Below, one piece after another: positions 9,109 to 17,815 of a stretch of 64,000 nt of DNA. This stretch comes from SZUA-265 sp965651905 (GTDB lineage: Bacteria; Myxococcota_A; Polyangia; Polyangiales; Polyangiaceae), in NCBI GenBank assembly GCA_965651905.1, contig CBFGUG010000038.1:1-64000 (forward strand), in the 5' to 3' direction. Position numbers and translations under genes: made by a program. Numbering within the stretch: the first letter of the stretch is position 1; every line of letters begins with the position of its first letter. The notes under the pieces were generated by a model, which was not told the DNA's origin, did not search any database, and saw only the letters and a list, made by a program, of their open reading frames with translations.

Positions 9109-9318
9109 TGCACGAAGCTTGTCTCGCCGTGCACGAAGCTTGTCTCGCCGTGCACGAAGCTTCGCCGGACGGCAGCAAAGCTTCCGGCGACGGCACGAAT
9201 GCTTGGTCTTCGTGCCCCGAAACTTTCCGGCGGGACACGGAAGTTTCAGTCGCGGGCACGGTTGCTTCCGCACTCGGCGAGGAAGCTTCGCGGCGCGACA
9301 CGAAGCCTGTTGAGCGGA
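9109..9318. repeat. 21-bp minisatellite, ten units
   Basis: Ten consecutive 21-bp units with a core near gcacgaagctt; the first two are identical and the rest are diverged. Read in the frame starting at 9109 each unit gives a heptad with Lys-Leu at positions 3-4 in most copies (CTKLVSP, CTKLVSP, CTKLRRT, AAKLPAT and so on). All frames are open over part of it, so the ORFs look like repeat artefacts. The gap 8919-9420 otherwise holds no gene I can support. Confidence 0.8.
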
Positions 9319-9420
9319 GGCCGCGGCGCCGCTTCGTGAACCGCCGTCGGCTACGCGAAGGCGAACCCTTCAGCCGCGCTCGCCGGTTGCTCCAGCACCC
9401 TTCCGATTGGCTAAGCGCTG

Positions 9421-9852
9421 TCAACGGACGAAACGATACGTCAACGTCAAGGGATTCTTGGCATCCGGCGTGAACTTGGTGTCCATCAGGCAAATGATCG
9501 CCTCCTGCGCGAAGCCGTACCCCGGATCGTCCAGTACATCGACTCGTGACGGGGTCCCACCGTCGTTTAGGTGCACCCTCACGGTTACCAGCGCGCTCGT
9601 CACATCCGCGGGGGCGCCTTCTGGAAACTGACAGCACGGAGACGTCTTGAACGGTCGTCCCGGTGGCGGACCGCAGTACACCCGCGACTGGCGCGTCTTC
9701 ATCCGCGCCTCCGTGCGTGCTCCTCTCTCGCGGTTATCGTCACTCGTCTGTGTTGCTGGACTCTCAGGCGCGCGCTGCTCGGATGTTGCGCAAGCCGTAG
9801 CTGTCGCCATGGCCAGCCAGGCCATCCGTTCTTGCAACCGCATGTTCATCAT
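9421..9852 (-). CDS. TonB C-terminal-like envelope protein
   Basis: About 143 residues. The N-terminus has a hydrophobic signal-like segment ending at a Cys ('MAWLAMATATAC'), an imperfect lipobox. A polar linker precedes a domain like the TonB C-terminus: 'SALVTVRVHLNDGGTPSRVDVLDDPGYGFAQEAI', then Cys and 'FTPDAKNPLTLTYRF'. Proteins with this domain and no transmembrane TonB partner are common in myxobacteria. Starts at 9867 (GTG), 9852 and 9843 (ATG) are all possible; none has a clear ribosome binding site. It lies downstream of fumC, but no functional link is shown. Confidence 0.65.
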   Translation of the reverse strand: MMNMRLQERMAWLAMATATACATSEQRAPESPATQTSDDNRERGARTEARMKTRQSRVYCGPPPGRPFKTSPCCQFPEGAPADVTSALVTVRVHLNDGGTPSRVDVLDDPGYGFAQEAIICLMDTKFTPDAKNPLTLTYRFVR

Positions 9853-10013
9853 TGGGTGCTGTATCACGAAGGATGCAGCATCAGAAACCGCGTTTCGATA
9901 CTCGGCACGGCAGTGTGCGGTTGAGCGACGTTTCTAGGCCTCGCGCATGTAGCAATCGAGGGGCGTGGGTGGACTCGCGGTGTTGGAGCGAGGTGCGCTG
10001 GCCCATCGCGCGA

Positions 10014-11411
10014 TCACTCGTCGGGGCCAATCATCTTTTCGGGTCGAACCAGCGCATCGAACTCTGCTTCCGTGACGTAGCCTAGATTCAGCGCCTCTTG
10101 CCGCAGTGAAGTACCGCGTTTGTGCGCGGCTTTGGCGATCTCCGTCGCCTTGTCGTAGCCGATCGCGGGCGCGAGCGCGGTGACCAGCATCAGCGAGCGC
10201 TCCATCAAGGTCCTTATGTTGGCCTCGTTGGCTTTGATCCCGGCCACGCAACGATCGGCGAAGCTGAGCGATGCTTCGGCGAGCAGTTTGATGGATTGCA
10301 ACATGGCGTGAGCCATCACGGGCTTGAACACGTTGAGCTCGAAGTGGCCTTGGCTACCCGCGAAGGAAATGGTCGCTTGGTTGCCATGAACTTGCGTGCA
10401 AACCATGGTCAGGGCTTCACACTGTGTCGGGTTTACCTTACCCGGCATGATGGATGAACCAGGCTCGTTTTCTGGAAGCGAGAGCTCACCGAGGCCCGAG
10501 CGTGGGCCAGAGCCCAGGAAGCGTATGTCGTTTGCGATCTTGAAGAGGGATACCGCAACCGTGTTCAGCGCGCCATGGACGTGCACGTATGCGTCGTGAG
10601 CCGCCAGCGCCTCGAATTTGTTCGGCGCGGTTCTGAAGGGGAGCCCCGTGATGTCTGCAACCTCGGCAGCAAACTTCTCCGCGAACCCGAGCTTGGTGTT
10701 CAGTCCCGTTCCGACGGCGGTGCCGCCTTGCGCCAGTTGGTACAGGCCATCCAACGACTGCGCGATCCGAAGGCTGCCCGCTTGCAGTTGAGTGACGTAA
10801 CCGCTGAATTCCTGACCGAGCGTGAGCGGCGTTGCATCCTGCGTGTGGGTTCGCCCGATCTTCACGATGTTCGACCACTGTTGCGCCTTGTCTTCCAGCG
10901 CAGTCTCCAGGTGTTTTAGAGCTGGGAGCAAGGTGTGTTCTATTTCGCGCGCCGCGGCGATGTGCATTGCGGTTGGGAACGTGTCGTTCGACGACTGACT
11001 CATGTTGCAATGATCGTTGGGGTGGATTGGGCGCTTGGTACCAATCTCGCCGCCGAGAATTTCGATGGCGCGGTTGGCGATGACTTCGTTGGCATTCATG
11101 TTCGATTGCGTGCCTGAACCCGTCTGCCAAACCACGAGAGGAAAGTGTTCGTCGAACCTTCCAGCGGCCACCTCACCCGCTGCTTGCTCGATCGCGGCAG
11201 CGAACTCAGCCGAAAGCTTGCCCTGCTCCCTGTTGACTCTGGCAGCGGCCTGTTTGATCACGCCGAGCGCATGAACGATCGGACCAGGCATACGCTCGCC
11301 GCCGATCGGGAAGTTCATCAAGGAGCGGGCGGTTTGCGCCCCGTAGTACATGTTCCCGGGTACCTCGAGTTCGCCGAAGGAGTCAGATTCGATACGTACG
11401 GATGTGGACAT
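10014..11411 (-). CDS. fumC: Class II fumarate hydratase
   Basis: 465 residues, the normal length. It catalyses the reversible hydration of fumarate to malate in the TCA cycle as a cytosolic homotetramer without an iron-sulfur cluster. Visible signatures are 'TGSGTQSNMNANEV', 'HPNDHCNMSQSSNDTFPTAMH', 'GRTHTQDATPLTLGQEFSGY' and the superfamily loop 'GSSIMPGKVNP' at 318-328 with the mobile catalytic Ser. I chose ATG 11411 over upstream starts because it matches known FumC N-termini and has a purine-rich AGAGAGAGA just before it. It lies 142 bp downstream of fur on the same strand. Confidence 0.95.
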   Translation of the reverse strand: MSTSVRIESDSFGELEVPGNMYYGAQTARSLMNFPIGGERMPGPIVHALGVIKQAAARVNREQGKLSAEFAAAIEQAAGEVAAGRFDEHFPLVVWQTGSGTQSNMNANEVIANRAIEILGGEIGTKRPIHPNDHCNMSQSSNDTFPTAMHIAAAREIEHTLLPALKHLETALEDKAQQWSNIVKIGRTHTQDATPLTLGQEFSGYVTQLQAGSLRIAQSLDGLYQLAQGGTAVGTGLNTKLGFAEKFAAEVADITGLPFRTAPNKFEALAAHDAYVHVHGALNTVAVSLFKIANDIRFLGSGPRSGLGELSLPENEPGSSIMPGKVNPTQCEALTMVCTQVHGNQATISFAGSQGHFELNVFKPVMAHAMLQSIKLLAEASLSFADRCVAGIKANEANIRTLMERSLMLVTALAPAIGYDKATEIAKAAHKRGTSLRQEALNLGYVTEAEFDALVRPEKMIGPDE

Positions 11412-11430
11412 GGTCTCTCTCTCTGCGTCG

Positions 11431-11472
11431 TGTGCGCTGGTCATTGTGTGCGCTGGTCATTGTGTGCGCTGG
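11431..11472. repeat. 16-bp direct repeat, 2.6 copies
   Basis: The unit tgtgcgctggtcattg occurs at 11431 and 11447 with a partial third copy from 11463. It lies in the fur-fumC gap just upstream of the fumC start, so copy number could alter fumC leader spacing. Confidence 0.75.
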
Positions 11473-11553
11473 GTTCGGCCGCGCTCATTGAACAATCGTG
11501 AAAGGTGAACGTGAATGGCCTCGGGTATGATCTTTGGTTCAGTAGCTCGAACG

Positions 11554-12069
11554 TCAGGTGTCCAGCGGGCTAATTGGGGTTTCGTTTTGGTCCGAACAGT
11601 TCGAGCAAAGTCCGTAGAGTTCGTGCTTGTGTTCGATCAGTTCAAACTCGAACTGATCTGCAATGCGCTCCTGAAGCTGCTCGATCAGAGGCTCGCTGAA
11701 CTCCTGGATACGGCGGCACTTGATGCAGATCATGTGATCGTGATGATTGTCTTCGCTGGCCAACTCGTAACGCGTAAGACCATCGGCGAACTTGTGCTCT
11801 TCGGCAATCCCGCCGTCTACCAACATCTTGAGAGTGCGATAGACGGTAGCGTAGCCGATGGAGTTGTCATCGTTCTTCACGCGTTCGAGAAGTTCGTCGA
11901 TGCTGACGTGCTCTGAAGAGTCGAAGAAGGCTGACACTATTGCCCGACGCTGCTCCGTCGAACGCAGGCCGCGTTCAGACATGAACGAGTCCAACTGATC
12001 TCGCAGCCGAGCTACATTGCCGGATCGTGCTGCCTCTTCTTCCGATGCGTCGCTTGTTCTTCGTGACAT
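11554..12069 (-). CDS. fur: Fur family metal-dependent transcriptional repressor
   Basis: 171 residues, slightly longer than usual because of a 20-residue N-terminal extension. The winged helix contains 'RSTEQRRAIVSAFF' and 'SIGYATVYRTLKMLVDGG'; the metal and dimer region has 'EDNHHDHMICIKCRRIQEF' (HHDH 109-112, Cys115/118) and a second 'CSNC' (155-158) for structural zinc. The overall pattern is closest to iron-sensing Fur, but PerR or Zur cannot be excluded from motifs alone. A good promoter sits directly before the ATG. fumC lies downstream on the same strand and a PepSY gene upstream. Confidence 0.88.
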   Translation of the reverse strand: MSRRTSDASEEEAARSGNVARLRDQLDSFMSERGLRSTEQRRAIVSAFFDSSEHVSIDELLERVKNDDNSIGYATVYRTLKMLVDGGIAEEHKFADGLTRYELASEDNHHDHMICIKCRRIQEFSEPLIEQLQERIADQFEFELIEHKHELYGLCSNCSDQNETPISPLDT

Positions 12070-12070
12070 G

Positions 12071-12104
12071 TGCCGATGGTATGTTCCGTTTCGGCATTGG
12101 TCAA
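12071..12104 (-). promoter_or_regulatory. fur promoter with overlapping inverted repeat
   Basis: On the minus strand: TTGACC (12104-12099), 17-bp spacer, TACCAT (12081-12076), then six bases to the fur ATG, implying a leaderless or nearly leaderless mRNA. TGCCGA (12071-12076) and TCGGCA (12091-12096) form an inverted repeat lying across the spacer and the -10 edge, which would suit autoregulation. It does not resemble the classical Fur box closely. Confidence 0.6.
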
Positions 12105-12361
12105 GGCTGGTCGCTGTCCAGAGCGGTCTCTGTTGGTTCAGTGCTGTTTACTTGAGGCGGTTACACTGGGGGGATCGGTCACGCGGTGTTCTCGGGTGCT
12201 GGATCGATGCGGCGTCGTGTCGGTATCAATGGGATGGGTTAATATGTGCTGGCGAAACGACCGCGAGCCTCGTCGCTATCATCTGACTCAAGCGAAATGC
12301 GTACTTTGTTGTAGGCGGGACGTGTTGAGCGTGACAATCGATTGCAATCAGTGTTGGGGGA

Positions 12362-12472
12362 GGCGAGGTGCGGCCTTTGCGCGGCTCCCGCTACGGGCTG
12401 AGCGGCAAGGTGCGGGCTAGCGTCGTCGAACGTCTGGTGGCGCGCTCGTTCACTCGGTGGCTCCAAACCCGA
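12362..12472. repeat. Dispersed repeat, decayed copy C (inverted)
   Basis: Reverse-complement similarity to copies A and B over ~110 bp: gtgcggcc(t/c)(t/c)tgcgcggctcc, then ggtgcgggct, then ggcgcgc, with the same spacing and many substitutions. It lies at the 3' side of the PepSY gene. The gap 12105-12361 between it and the fur promoter shows nothing else I recognise. Confidence 0.55.
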
Positions 12473-13816
12473 TCAAGCTCGAACCCGTTTGCTGCGCTTG
12501 CGCCACCAAATCCACACTCCCGTGACGCTGAGCGCGGCGACGACGATTCCCATGAAGGAAACGAAGATTCGAAAAGGCATGCCAAACATGCGGACCGCAC
12601 CGAAGTGAAGTTGGTGCAGCCAAGTGGTGATGGTGTTGCCGAGTGCCTTACCCGTCGGTGCCTCGAACAACTTCAACTCGCCCGTGTTTCCGTCGAACCA
12701 GACGGCGGTGGCGGGATAACGGTTGGACACGTCGAGCGAACTCTCGAACCGATAACGATACAGCCCCGTGCGTGCGTAGTACATGAGCATCCACGGCTCG
12801 GCGAGCTGGAACTGTTCGTCTTGCGCTTGTTCGACGGCCAAAGTCTGGCCACGCGCCAGAGCCGCGGTGAAGTTCAGGGTCGGGTGTTGTCGCGGTGATT
12901 CGAGCGTCGCGAACTCTTCGCGCGTCGTGTCCGACGGGAATAACGTTTTCATCATGGGGGCGTAGACCGGGTACAGGTTGAGCCCGACTGCGGACCAGGC
13001 GAACACGAACAACATGCCCCAAATCCACAGCCCGCTAGCCCGGTGCCAGGTGAACACCAGCGAGAATAGCTTCGTCGTGCGCAGTAGCCAGGAGCTTCTC
13101 CAGGCACGAAGCCATCGGGTCAGGCGCGTGAAAGGGCGTGGTTGAGCCGCGTCGTCTTTCGCCGAGTGATTGGGGCGCTTACGCGGACTCTTCGTCGGAA
13201 GAGTGAGGTAGGCGCCCACGAAACAGTCGATGGTCCAGAGTAGCGCGATGATCCCAAACAGTGCCGAGCCTACCTCCCCGAGCCCGAGCGAGTTGTGTAG
13301 TCGATAGATGAACGGCATCAGTGCCTTCCGCCCCTGGCTCAGATCGTCGCCGTGCCTGGAGCCGACGATATCCCCCGTGTGAGGGTCGAGGAAGAATTGG
13401 TCGTCACGCTCATGCGCGGCGTCCTCGTCGAGCGTCGGGTAGTCGACGTACACCGCGAACGTTTCACCCTCTCTGTGGCGCAGGGACAAGAGGTTGATTT
13501 CGGCGTCGGGGACGCGCGCGAGAAGTCGCTGTCGCAGCTCGAGTGGGTGCAGCATACTGGCACCGGGCGTTGCGGGTGGCGCCTCGAACAGTTCGGGATT
13601 CAGCGCTGCATCGAGCTCATGGTAGAAGGTTATCAACGTGCCCGTCAGCCCCGCGACCACCAGAAACACGGTCATCAGCAGTCCAACCCACCGATGCACC
13701 ACGATACAAGCCGCACGCAGGCTCCAGCTGTTAGACCGTCGAGAGCGAAGCCTCGATGAACATGTGCGGCTGGGCTTCGAAACGACGGTGACGTCGGAGT
13801 GAGCGGCTTGGGTCAT
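12473..13816 (-). CDS. PepSY-associated membrane protein (PepSY_TM)
   Basis: 447 residues from ATG 13816. Four main membrane segments with the family hallmarks: 'VVHRWVGLLMTVFLVVAGLTGTLI' near the N-terminus, 'RLHNSLGLGEVGSALFGIIALLWTID', 'FTWHRASGLWIWGMLFVFAWSAVGLNL' and the last helix with 'GVWIWWRKR'. Periplasmic PepSY-like parts include 'FFLDPHTGDIVG' and 'VWFDGNTGEL'. Conserved His in the helices could bind heme. Relatives often lie beside siderophore receptors and act in iron uptake or ferric reduction. ATG 13870 is an alternative start. Its neighbourhood with fur fits an iron role; no classical Fur box is visible upstream. Confidence 0.85.
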   Translation of the reverse strand: MTQAAHSDVTVVSKPSRTCSSRLRSRRSNSWSLRAACIVVHRWVGLLMTVFLVVAGLTGTLITFYHELDAALNPELFEAPPATPGASMLHPLELRQRLLARVPDAEINLLSLRHREGETFAVYVDYPTLDEDAAHERDDQFFLDPHTGDIVGSRHGDDLSQGRKALMPFIYRLHNSLGLGEVGSALFGIIALLWTIDCFVGAYLTLPTKSPRKRPNHSAKDDAAQPRPFTRLTRWLRAWRSSWLLRTTKLFSLVFTWHRASGLWIWGMLFVFAWSAVGLNLYPVYAPMMKTLFPSDTTREEFATLESPRQHPTLNFTAALARGQTLAVEQAQDEQFQLAEPWMLMYYARTGLYRYRFESSLDVSNRYPATAVWFDGNTGELKLFEAPTGKALGNTITTWLHQLHFGAVRMFGMPFRIFVSFMGIVVAALSVTGVWIWWRKRSKRVRA

Positions 13817-13947
13817 CGGTCGTCCGAGGAGCAGAGTTCTCTGTGTATTGAATATGGTTTTCGTTTGCAAGAGAAACCACGCTGGTGACCCGGAGGACTT
13901 TCCCTGCTCCGCCGACGAAGTCGGAGTCGAAATCGCGCGACGCAGCC

Positions 13948-13956
13948 TGCTAAGTT
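13948..13956 (+). promoter_or_regulatory. Extended -10 box, leaderless spacing
   Basis: TGC directly followed by TAAGTT (13951-13956), then six bases to ATG 13963. The -35 region is weak. The spacing implies transcription starts at or next to the start codon. Confidence 0.45.
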
Positions 13957-13962
13957 GCCCAG

Positions 13963-14502
13963 ATGACGCGGCGAGTGGTCATGAGCGTGCTCGTCGTGCT
14001 CGTCGTGGGTTCGTTCGCACTGCTGCTCTGGGGGAGTGCGGCGGTGCACGACGCCTACGACGAGGAGCCGATGTGGCTCGTCGCACCCTACGCGGAACCT
14101 TTTCGCAGCGTCGTCGGGGTCGCGTTGTGTGTGGGGGTCGGGTTAGCCGTTCGGCAGGGGGCTCGAGCCGCGCCAGCGACGCGTAGACAGCTGCTGGCCG
14201 TCCTCGTCGTCGTGGGCGCCTCCATCGCTCTCGCTCTGGAGCTGTCTTCCGCCGTCTATTACGATCAAATCAGCGGTCAGCTGTTCGTCGCCACGCCGCT
14301 TGGGCACCGTTCGGAGTTCGACTTTTCAGCAACTCAGGATGGGGTGTGCGTCGAGGCGATGGTCGACGGGCGTTTTTGGTGGGAGGTGAACGGTGATGGG
14401 TTCGTTCCGCGCTTCCTACCTCTGCCGCGGCGCGACGGGGAAGTAAGAGCCGCTTTGAAGCGTCTACCACCCGACGCCTGCCCGACTGCGATCGAACGTT
14501 GA
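13963..14502 (+). CDS. Small integral membrane protein, unknown function
   Basis: 179 residues with three predicted membrane helices: residues ~5-24 ('VVMSVLVVLVVGSFALLLWG'), ~48-64 and ~76-93 ('LLAVLVVVGASIALALEL'). The remaining ~85 residues are soluble, with one Cys pair and Trp-rich 'GRFWWEVNG'. I recognise no family. The composition is compact and the start has a leaderless-type -10 box. It is divergent from the PepSY gene. Confidence 0.7.
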   Translation: MTRRVVMSVLVVLVVGSFALLLWGSAAVHDAYDEEPMWLVAPYAEPFRSVVGVALCVGVGLAVRQGARAAPATRRQLLAVLVVVGASIALALELSSAVYYDQISGQLFVATPLGHRSEFDFSATQDGVCVEAMVDGRFWWEVNGDGFVPRFLPLPRRDGEVRAALKRLPPDACPTAIER

Positions 14503-14717
14503 GTTGAATCAGAAATGCGGTCGAACCCAGGCGGCAGCCAGTCCTTGCCAGACTGTGCCTCCATCATCGCTCCGTATTGCCGTAGCTGTCGCGGTTGCGG
14601 AGTAGGGTGCCGGCTCACGAGTAGCTCCGCGCCAGTACTTCCATGCACTTACGTGCAACTTTGCGAACAGGAAACCGAGGTCGGTTTGCTGGATCGGTTA
14701 TTGCTTTTCGCCCGCTC

Positions 14718-16958
14718 ATGTTTCGAGTCCGAACCAAGTTTGTGAGCTTTCTGCCCGTACTCCTGGCCTTGGCGTGCGGCGCTGAAGGTAGCGAAAGCGG
14801 GCCCAGCGTCGGGCCGTCGTCCCCTCCAGAGCAATACGCGCCAACGGACACGAGCGTGCTCAACGTCGAGCAGCAGGCGGAGCTAAGCCAGCTGTCGGCC
14901 GCGCTCAAAGCCAGCGAAACGCTCGATGCCGACGGCTTGCTCGCGAAGCGTCGCGTGGAGCACGTCGAGTCGCTCGGTTACGATCCGCTGCAGAGCGAGT
15001 TCATCGACACGATTCAGGGCTCGGCGCTCGGGCTGTCGGAGAGTGAACTTGCGAAGCTTCAGGAAAACGGCTTTGTCATCTCCACTCGGCAGAGCTTTGC
15101 GACGTTTCTGCGCGGCTACGCCGCCATCTACTCGGAGCACTTGCCCGTTTACATTTCGGCCGACACGATCCTGGAAGCCGTTCACAGCTCCTACGACGAT
15201 ATCTTGCTCAGCGTCGAGCGCGCCGCATTGATCCCGATGCTCGGCGAATTGCTCGCTTCCATGCACGGCAAACTCGCGACCAGCGACTTCGACGCACAAA
15301 CGCGGGCAGACGTCGACGTTTATCTCAGCGTGGCGCGTTCACTGCTCGCGGGCAACTTCAGCGAGCCGAGCATGGGCGGAGACGCTTCAGCAGCGCGAGC
15401 TTTGTTCGACTTGGCTCGGGCTGCAGAGGGTTGGAAGCAAGCCGAGCTGTTCGGTGTCAAGCGCGACGTCGACGCGTCGCAGTTCGTTCCGCGCGGACAC
15501 TACGAAGACGAAGAAGACCTACGGAACTACTTCCGCGCGATGATGTGGCTGGGTCGCATCGATTTGCGCCTGATCGAAACGCAGCCCGATGGCTCGAGCC
15601 TATTCCGTCGTGCGCAGTACGACGCGATGTTGCAGCTGCGCGCTCTGATGGACGACAGCGACGACGACCACTGGACGAAAATCGACACCGCGCTGCGTGC
15701 GTTCGTCGGCGAGAGTGACTACATGGTCGTGCCCGAGGTCGACGCGTTGATTGCCGACTTGGGCGGAATGGCCGCGGCACGCGCCGCAACTGACGACGAG
15801 GCCGAAGCCGCCATTGCAAACGGTGGTTACGGCTTGCAGCAGATCTCGAGCCACATCATGGTGAACGGCGGTAACGTCGAGACCTTACCGCTCAGCCGCA
15901 GCTTCTTGCTCTTCGGGCAGCGCTACGTGCTCGACTCCCACGTGTTCAGCCAGGTCGTCTACGATCGTGTCGGCTTGCGTATGATGCCGAGTCCACTCGA
16001 TGCGGCCTACGCGGCGATGGGTAACGATGCTGCACTGCCGCTGCTCGACGCTGAGCTTCGGACTCACACCCGATACCCTGGCGCGCTCGATGGCGCCCGA
16101 ATCTTGGCGGATGCCCACGGCGAGGAATTCTGGGAGTCGAACCTCTACAACCTGTGGCTCGGTTCCTTGCGTGCGTTGAGCCCCGCCGCCGACGTGAGCG
16201 ATCCGTCGGCGGTCGGTATGCCGCAAGTCACGGGTACCGAGGCTTGGAACCGCCGCATTCTCAACACGCAACTCGGGTCGTGGGCAGAGCTGCGTCATGA
16301 CACGTTACTTTACGCCAAGCAGTCGTACACGGGCGTTCCTGCATGCGACTACCCCGACGCTTACGTCGACCCTTACCCCGAGTTCTTCGCGAAGCTCGTG
16401 CGTTTCGCACAGCGCGGCAGTGAACTCGCCGAGATTCTCGCCGCCGACCGAGAGAGCAGCGCGAGCTACATCGCCGATTACTTCAACAACCTCGAGAGCT
16501 CGATGGCGATTTTGCAGGGCATGGCGCGAAACCAACGCGAAGGCACGCCGTTCACCGAAGACCAGATGGCGTTCATCAATCGCGCGGTGCGCGTCGTCGA
16601 GGAGTCAGTGGGCTGTGCTACCGTCAACGTGCCCGACGGCTGGCTCGCGCATCTGTACTTCCAACGCGACAAGTCGATAGAGTTCGATCCGACCATCGCA
16701 GACGTGCACACGCAATCCGCCGACGAGAGTGGCAATCCCGTGGGCAAAGTGCTCCACGTCGCCACTGGATTTCCGCGCTTCATGGTCATCACCGCCGATA
16801 CCTGCATGGGGCCCCGCGCCTACGCTGGAGTCAGCTTCGCCTACCACGAGAAAATCACGGAAGACTTCCAGCGCGTCACCGACTCCCAGTGGGCAGAGGA
16901 ACTCTCCAGCACGACTCCCCCCGACGTTCCTTGGCTAACCCCGATCCTCGGCGAGTGA
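14718..16958 (+). CDS. DUF3160 domain lipoprotein
   Basis: 746 residues. Lipoprotein signal 'FVSFLPVLLALAC' with Cys20, a short Ser/Pro linker, then a single long helical domain matching DUF3160: 'LPVYISADTILEAVHSSYDDIL', 'LLFGQRYVLDSHVFSQVVYDRV', 'RMMPSPLDAAYAAMGN', 'TQLGSWAELRHDTLLYAKQSYT' and near the end 'RAYAGVSFAYHEK'. The family's biochemical role is unknown; members are secreted or membrane-attached. I chose ATG 14718 because it begins the signal peptide, although the frame is open from 14643. It appears monocistronic. Confidence 0.88.
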   Translation: MFRVRTKFVSFLPVLLALACGAEGSESGPSVGPSSPPEQYAPTDTSVLNVEQQAELSQLSAALKASETLDADGLLAKRRVEHVESLGYDPLQSEFIDTIQGSALGLSESELAKLQENGFVISTRQSFATFLRGYAAIYSEHLPVYISADTILEAVHSSYDDILLSVERAALIPMLGELLASMHGKLATSDFDAQTRADVDVYLSVARSLLAGNFSEPSMGGDASAARALFDLARAAEGWKQAELFGVKRDVDASQFVPRGHYEDEEDLRNYFRAMMWLGRIDLRLIETQPDGSSLFRRAQYDAMLQLRALMDDSDDDHWTKIDTALRAFVGESDYMVVPEVDALIADLGGMAAARAATDDEAEAAIANGGYGLQQISSHIMVNGGNVETLPLSRSFLLFGQRYVLDSHVFSQVVYDRVGLRMMPSPLDAAYAAMGNDAALPLLDAELRTHTRYPGALDGARILADAHGEEFWESNLYNLWLGSLRALSPAADVSDPSAVGMPQVTGTEAWNRRILNTQLGSWAELRHDTLLYAKQSYTGVPACDYPDAYVDPYPEFFAKLVRFAQRGSELAEILAADRESSASYIADYFNNLESSMAILQGMARNQREGTPFTEDQMAFINRAVRVVEESVGCATVNVPDGWLAHLYFQRDKSIEFDPTIADVHTQSADESGNPVGKVLHVATGFPRFMVITADTCMGPRAYAGVSFAYHEKITEDFQRVTDSQWAEELSSTTPPDVPWLTPILGE

Positions 16959-16988
16959 AAATCAACACATCCACGACACGGCTTACAG

Positions 16989-17070
16989 CCGCGTCGAGTG
17001 ATCACACCACACCTTGCGCGTGTTGAGTGATGCAAAGCCCACCCTGCGCGCGTCGAGTGACGCAGGTCCG
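16989..17070. repeat. Degenerate ~29-bp tandem repeat, three copies
   Basis: Three related units containing gcg(t/c)(g/c)tygagtga followed by a C/A-rich stretch lie between the DUF3160 gene and the convergent gene at 17201. Low identity between units; no coding frame shared. Confidence 0.4.
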
Positions 17071-17200
17071 AAGGCGCGGATTTGCGTCGACGCGCTCCTT
17101 CAATGGAGCAAGAGCCTGGCTAACGCATCGTTCCCGACCCCAGGCGTTCGCTCACTCCCGTCACAACCCAGCCCCTGCGCTCCGTAGCGGCAGGTTGCGT

Positions 17201-17815
17201 TCAATGTAAACACGCGCGGCGTACGCCGCGGCGCAGTGTGGAGCCGCGCTGTTCGTCGACGAAACGTTGCCCGCGAGCGCGGGTCTCGTCGTTGGGGTAC
17301 TGCTTGCAGTCGAGCATCAGTTGGTAACCCTCGCGCAAGTCCGTCCAGCTTTCTTCTGCGCTGAAGTCTTCGTCGTGTTGCTCGAGCAGCGAGCGCGCCG
17401 CGGCGTAGTCCGAAGCGCGCAGCGCGGACTTCACTTGGGAGAAGAGCTGCCGCTGCGCGGTCATGCGCTTGCGCGGCTCGTCGATGGGGTGCGGGATCAC
17501 CTTGTCGGGATCACTGGGAGAGACGTCTGGCAAGTCACGAGCGCGTGGGGGTGGCGAGTCAGCAACGTCGAACGGCGCTTCAGCAAGCTCGTTGCTGGCA
17601 GCGTCCGACGGAATCGCCTGTGCGTGAACCTGCTGGGCTGGGCTCGGCTGTGGGTTCGCTTGGTGTGAGGGTTGATCGATGTGCTGAGTTACCTCGTGCT
17701 GCGGCGGATTACCAGTGTTGGTACGTCCGGTCACGTGCCAAAGCAGAACTGAGCCGATGCCAACCGCAGCGCCCAGCGCCGCGCACCAGGCGCGCTTGTG
17801 GCTACGGGCGCTCAC
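17201..17815 (-). CDS. Membrane-anchored protein coupled to the M64 peptidase gene
   Basis: 204 residues from GTG 17815. One N-terminal membrane helix ('AALGAAVGIGSVLLW'), a Pro/Gln/Ala-rich linker, then a ~90-residue helical domain with a TPR-like pair: 'FSQVKSALRASDYAAARSLLEQHDEDF' and 'LREGYQLMLDCKQYP', ending in a basic segment with 'RGQRFVDEQRGSTLRRGVRRACL'. GTG overlaps the upstream stop as GTGA, so translation is coupled to the metallopeptidase; the two probably act together at the envelope. Family name not known to me. Confidence 0.7.
   Translation of the reverse strand: MSARSHKRAWCAALGAAVGIGSVLLWHVTGRTNTGNPPQHEVTQHIDQPSHQANPQPSPAQQVHAQAIPSDAASNELAEAPFDVADSPPPRARDLPDVSPSDPDKVIPHPIDEPRKRMTAQRQLFSQVKSALRASDYAAARSLLEQHDEDFSAEESWTDLREGYQLMLDCKQYPNDETRARGQRFVDEQRGSTLRRGVRRACLH

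Noticed and set aside
9033..9637. ORFs on both strands across the minisatellite
   Set aside because: A 21-bp period keeps all frames open; no conserved domain and no ribosome binding site.
13840..13880. Fur box upstream of the PepSY gene
   Set aside because: An A/T-rich stretch is present but it does not match the GATAAT hexamer array well enough.
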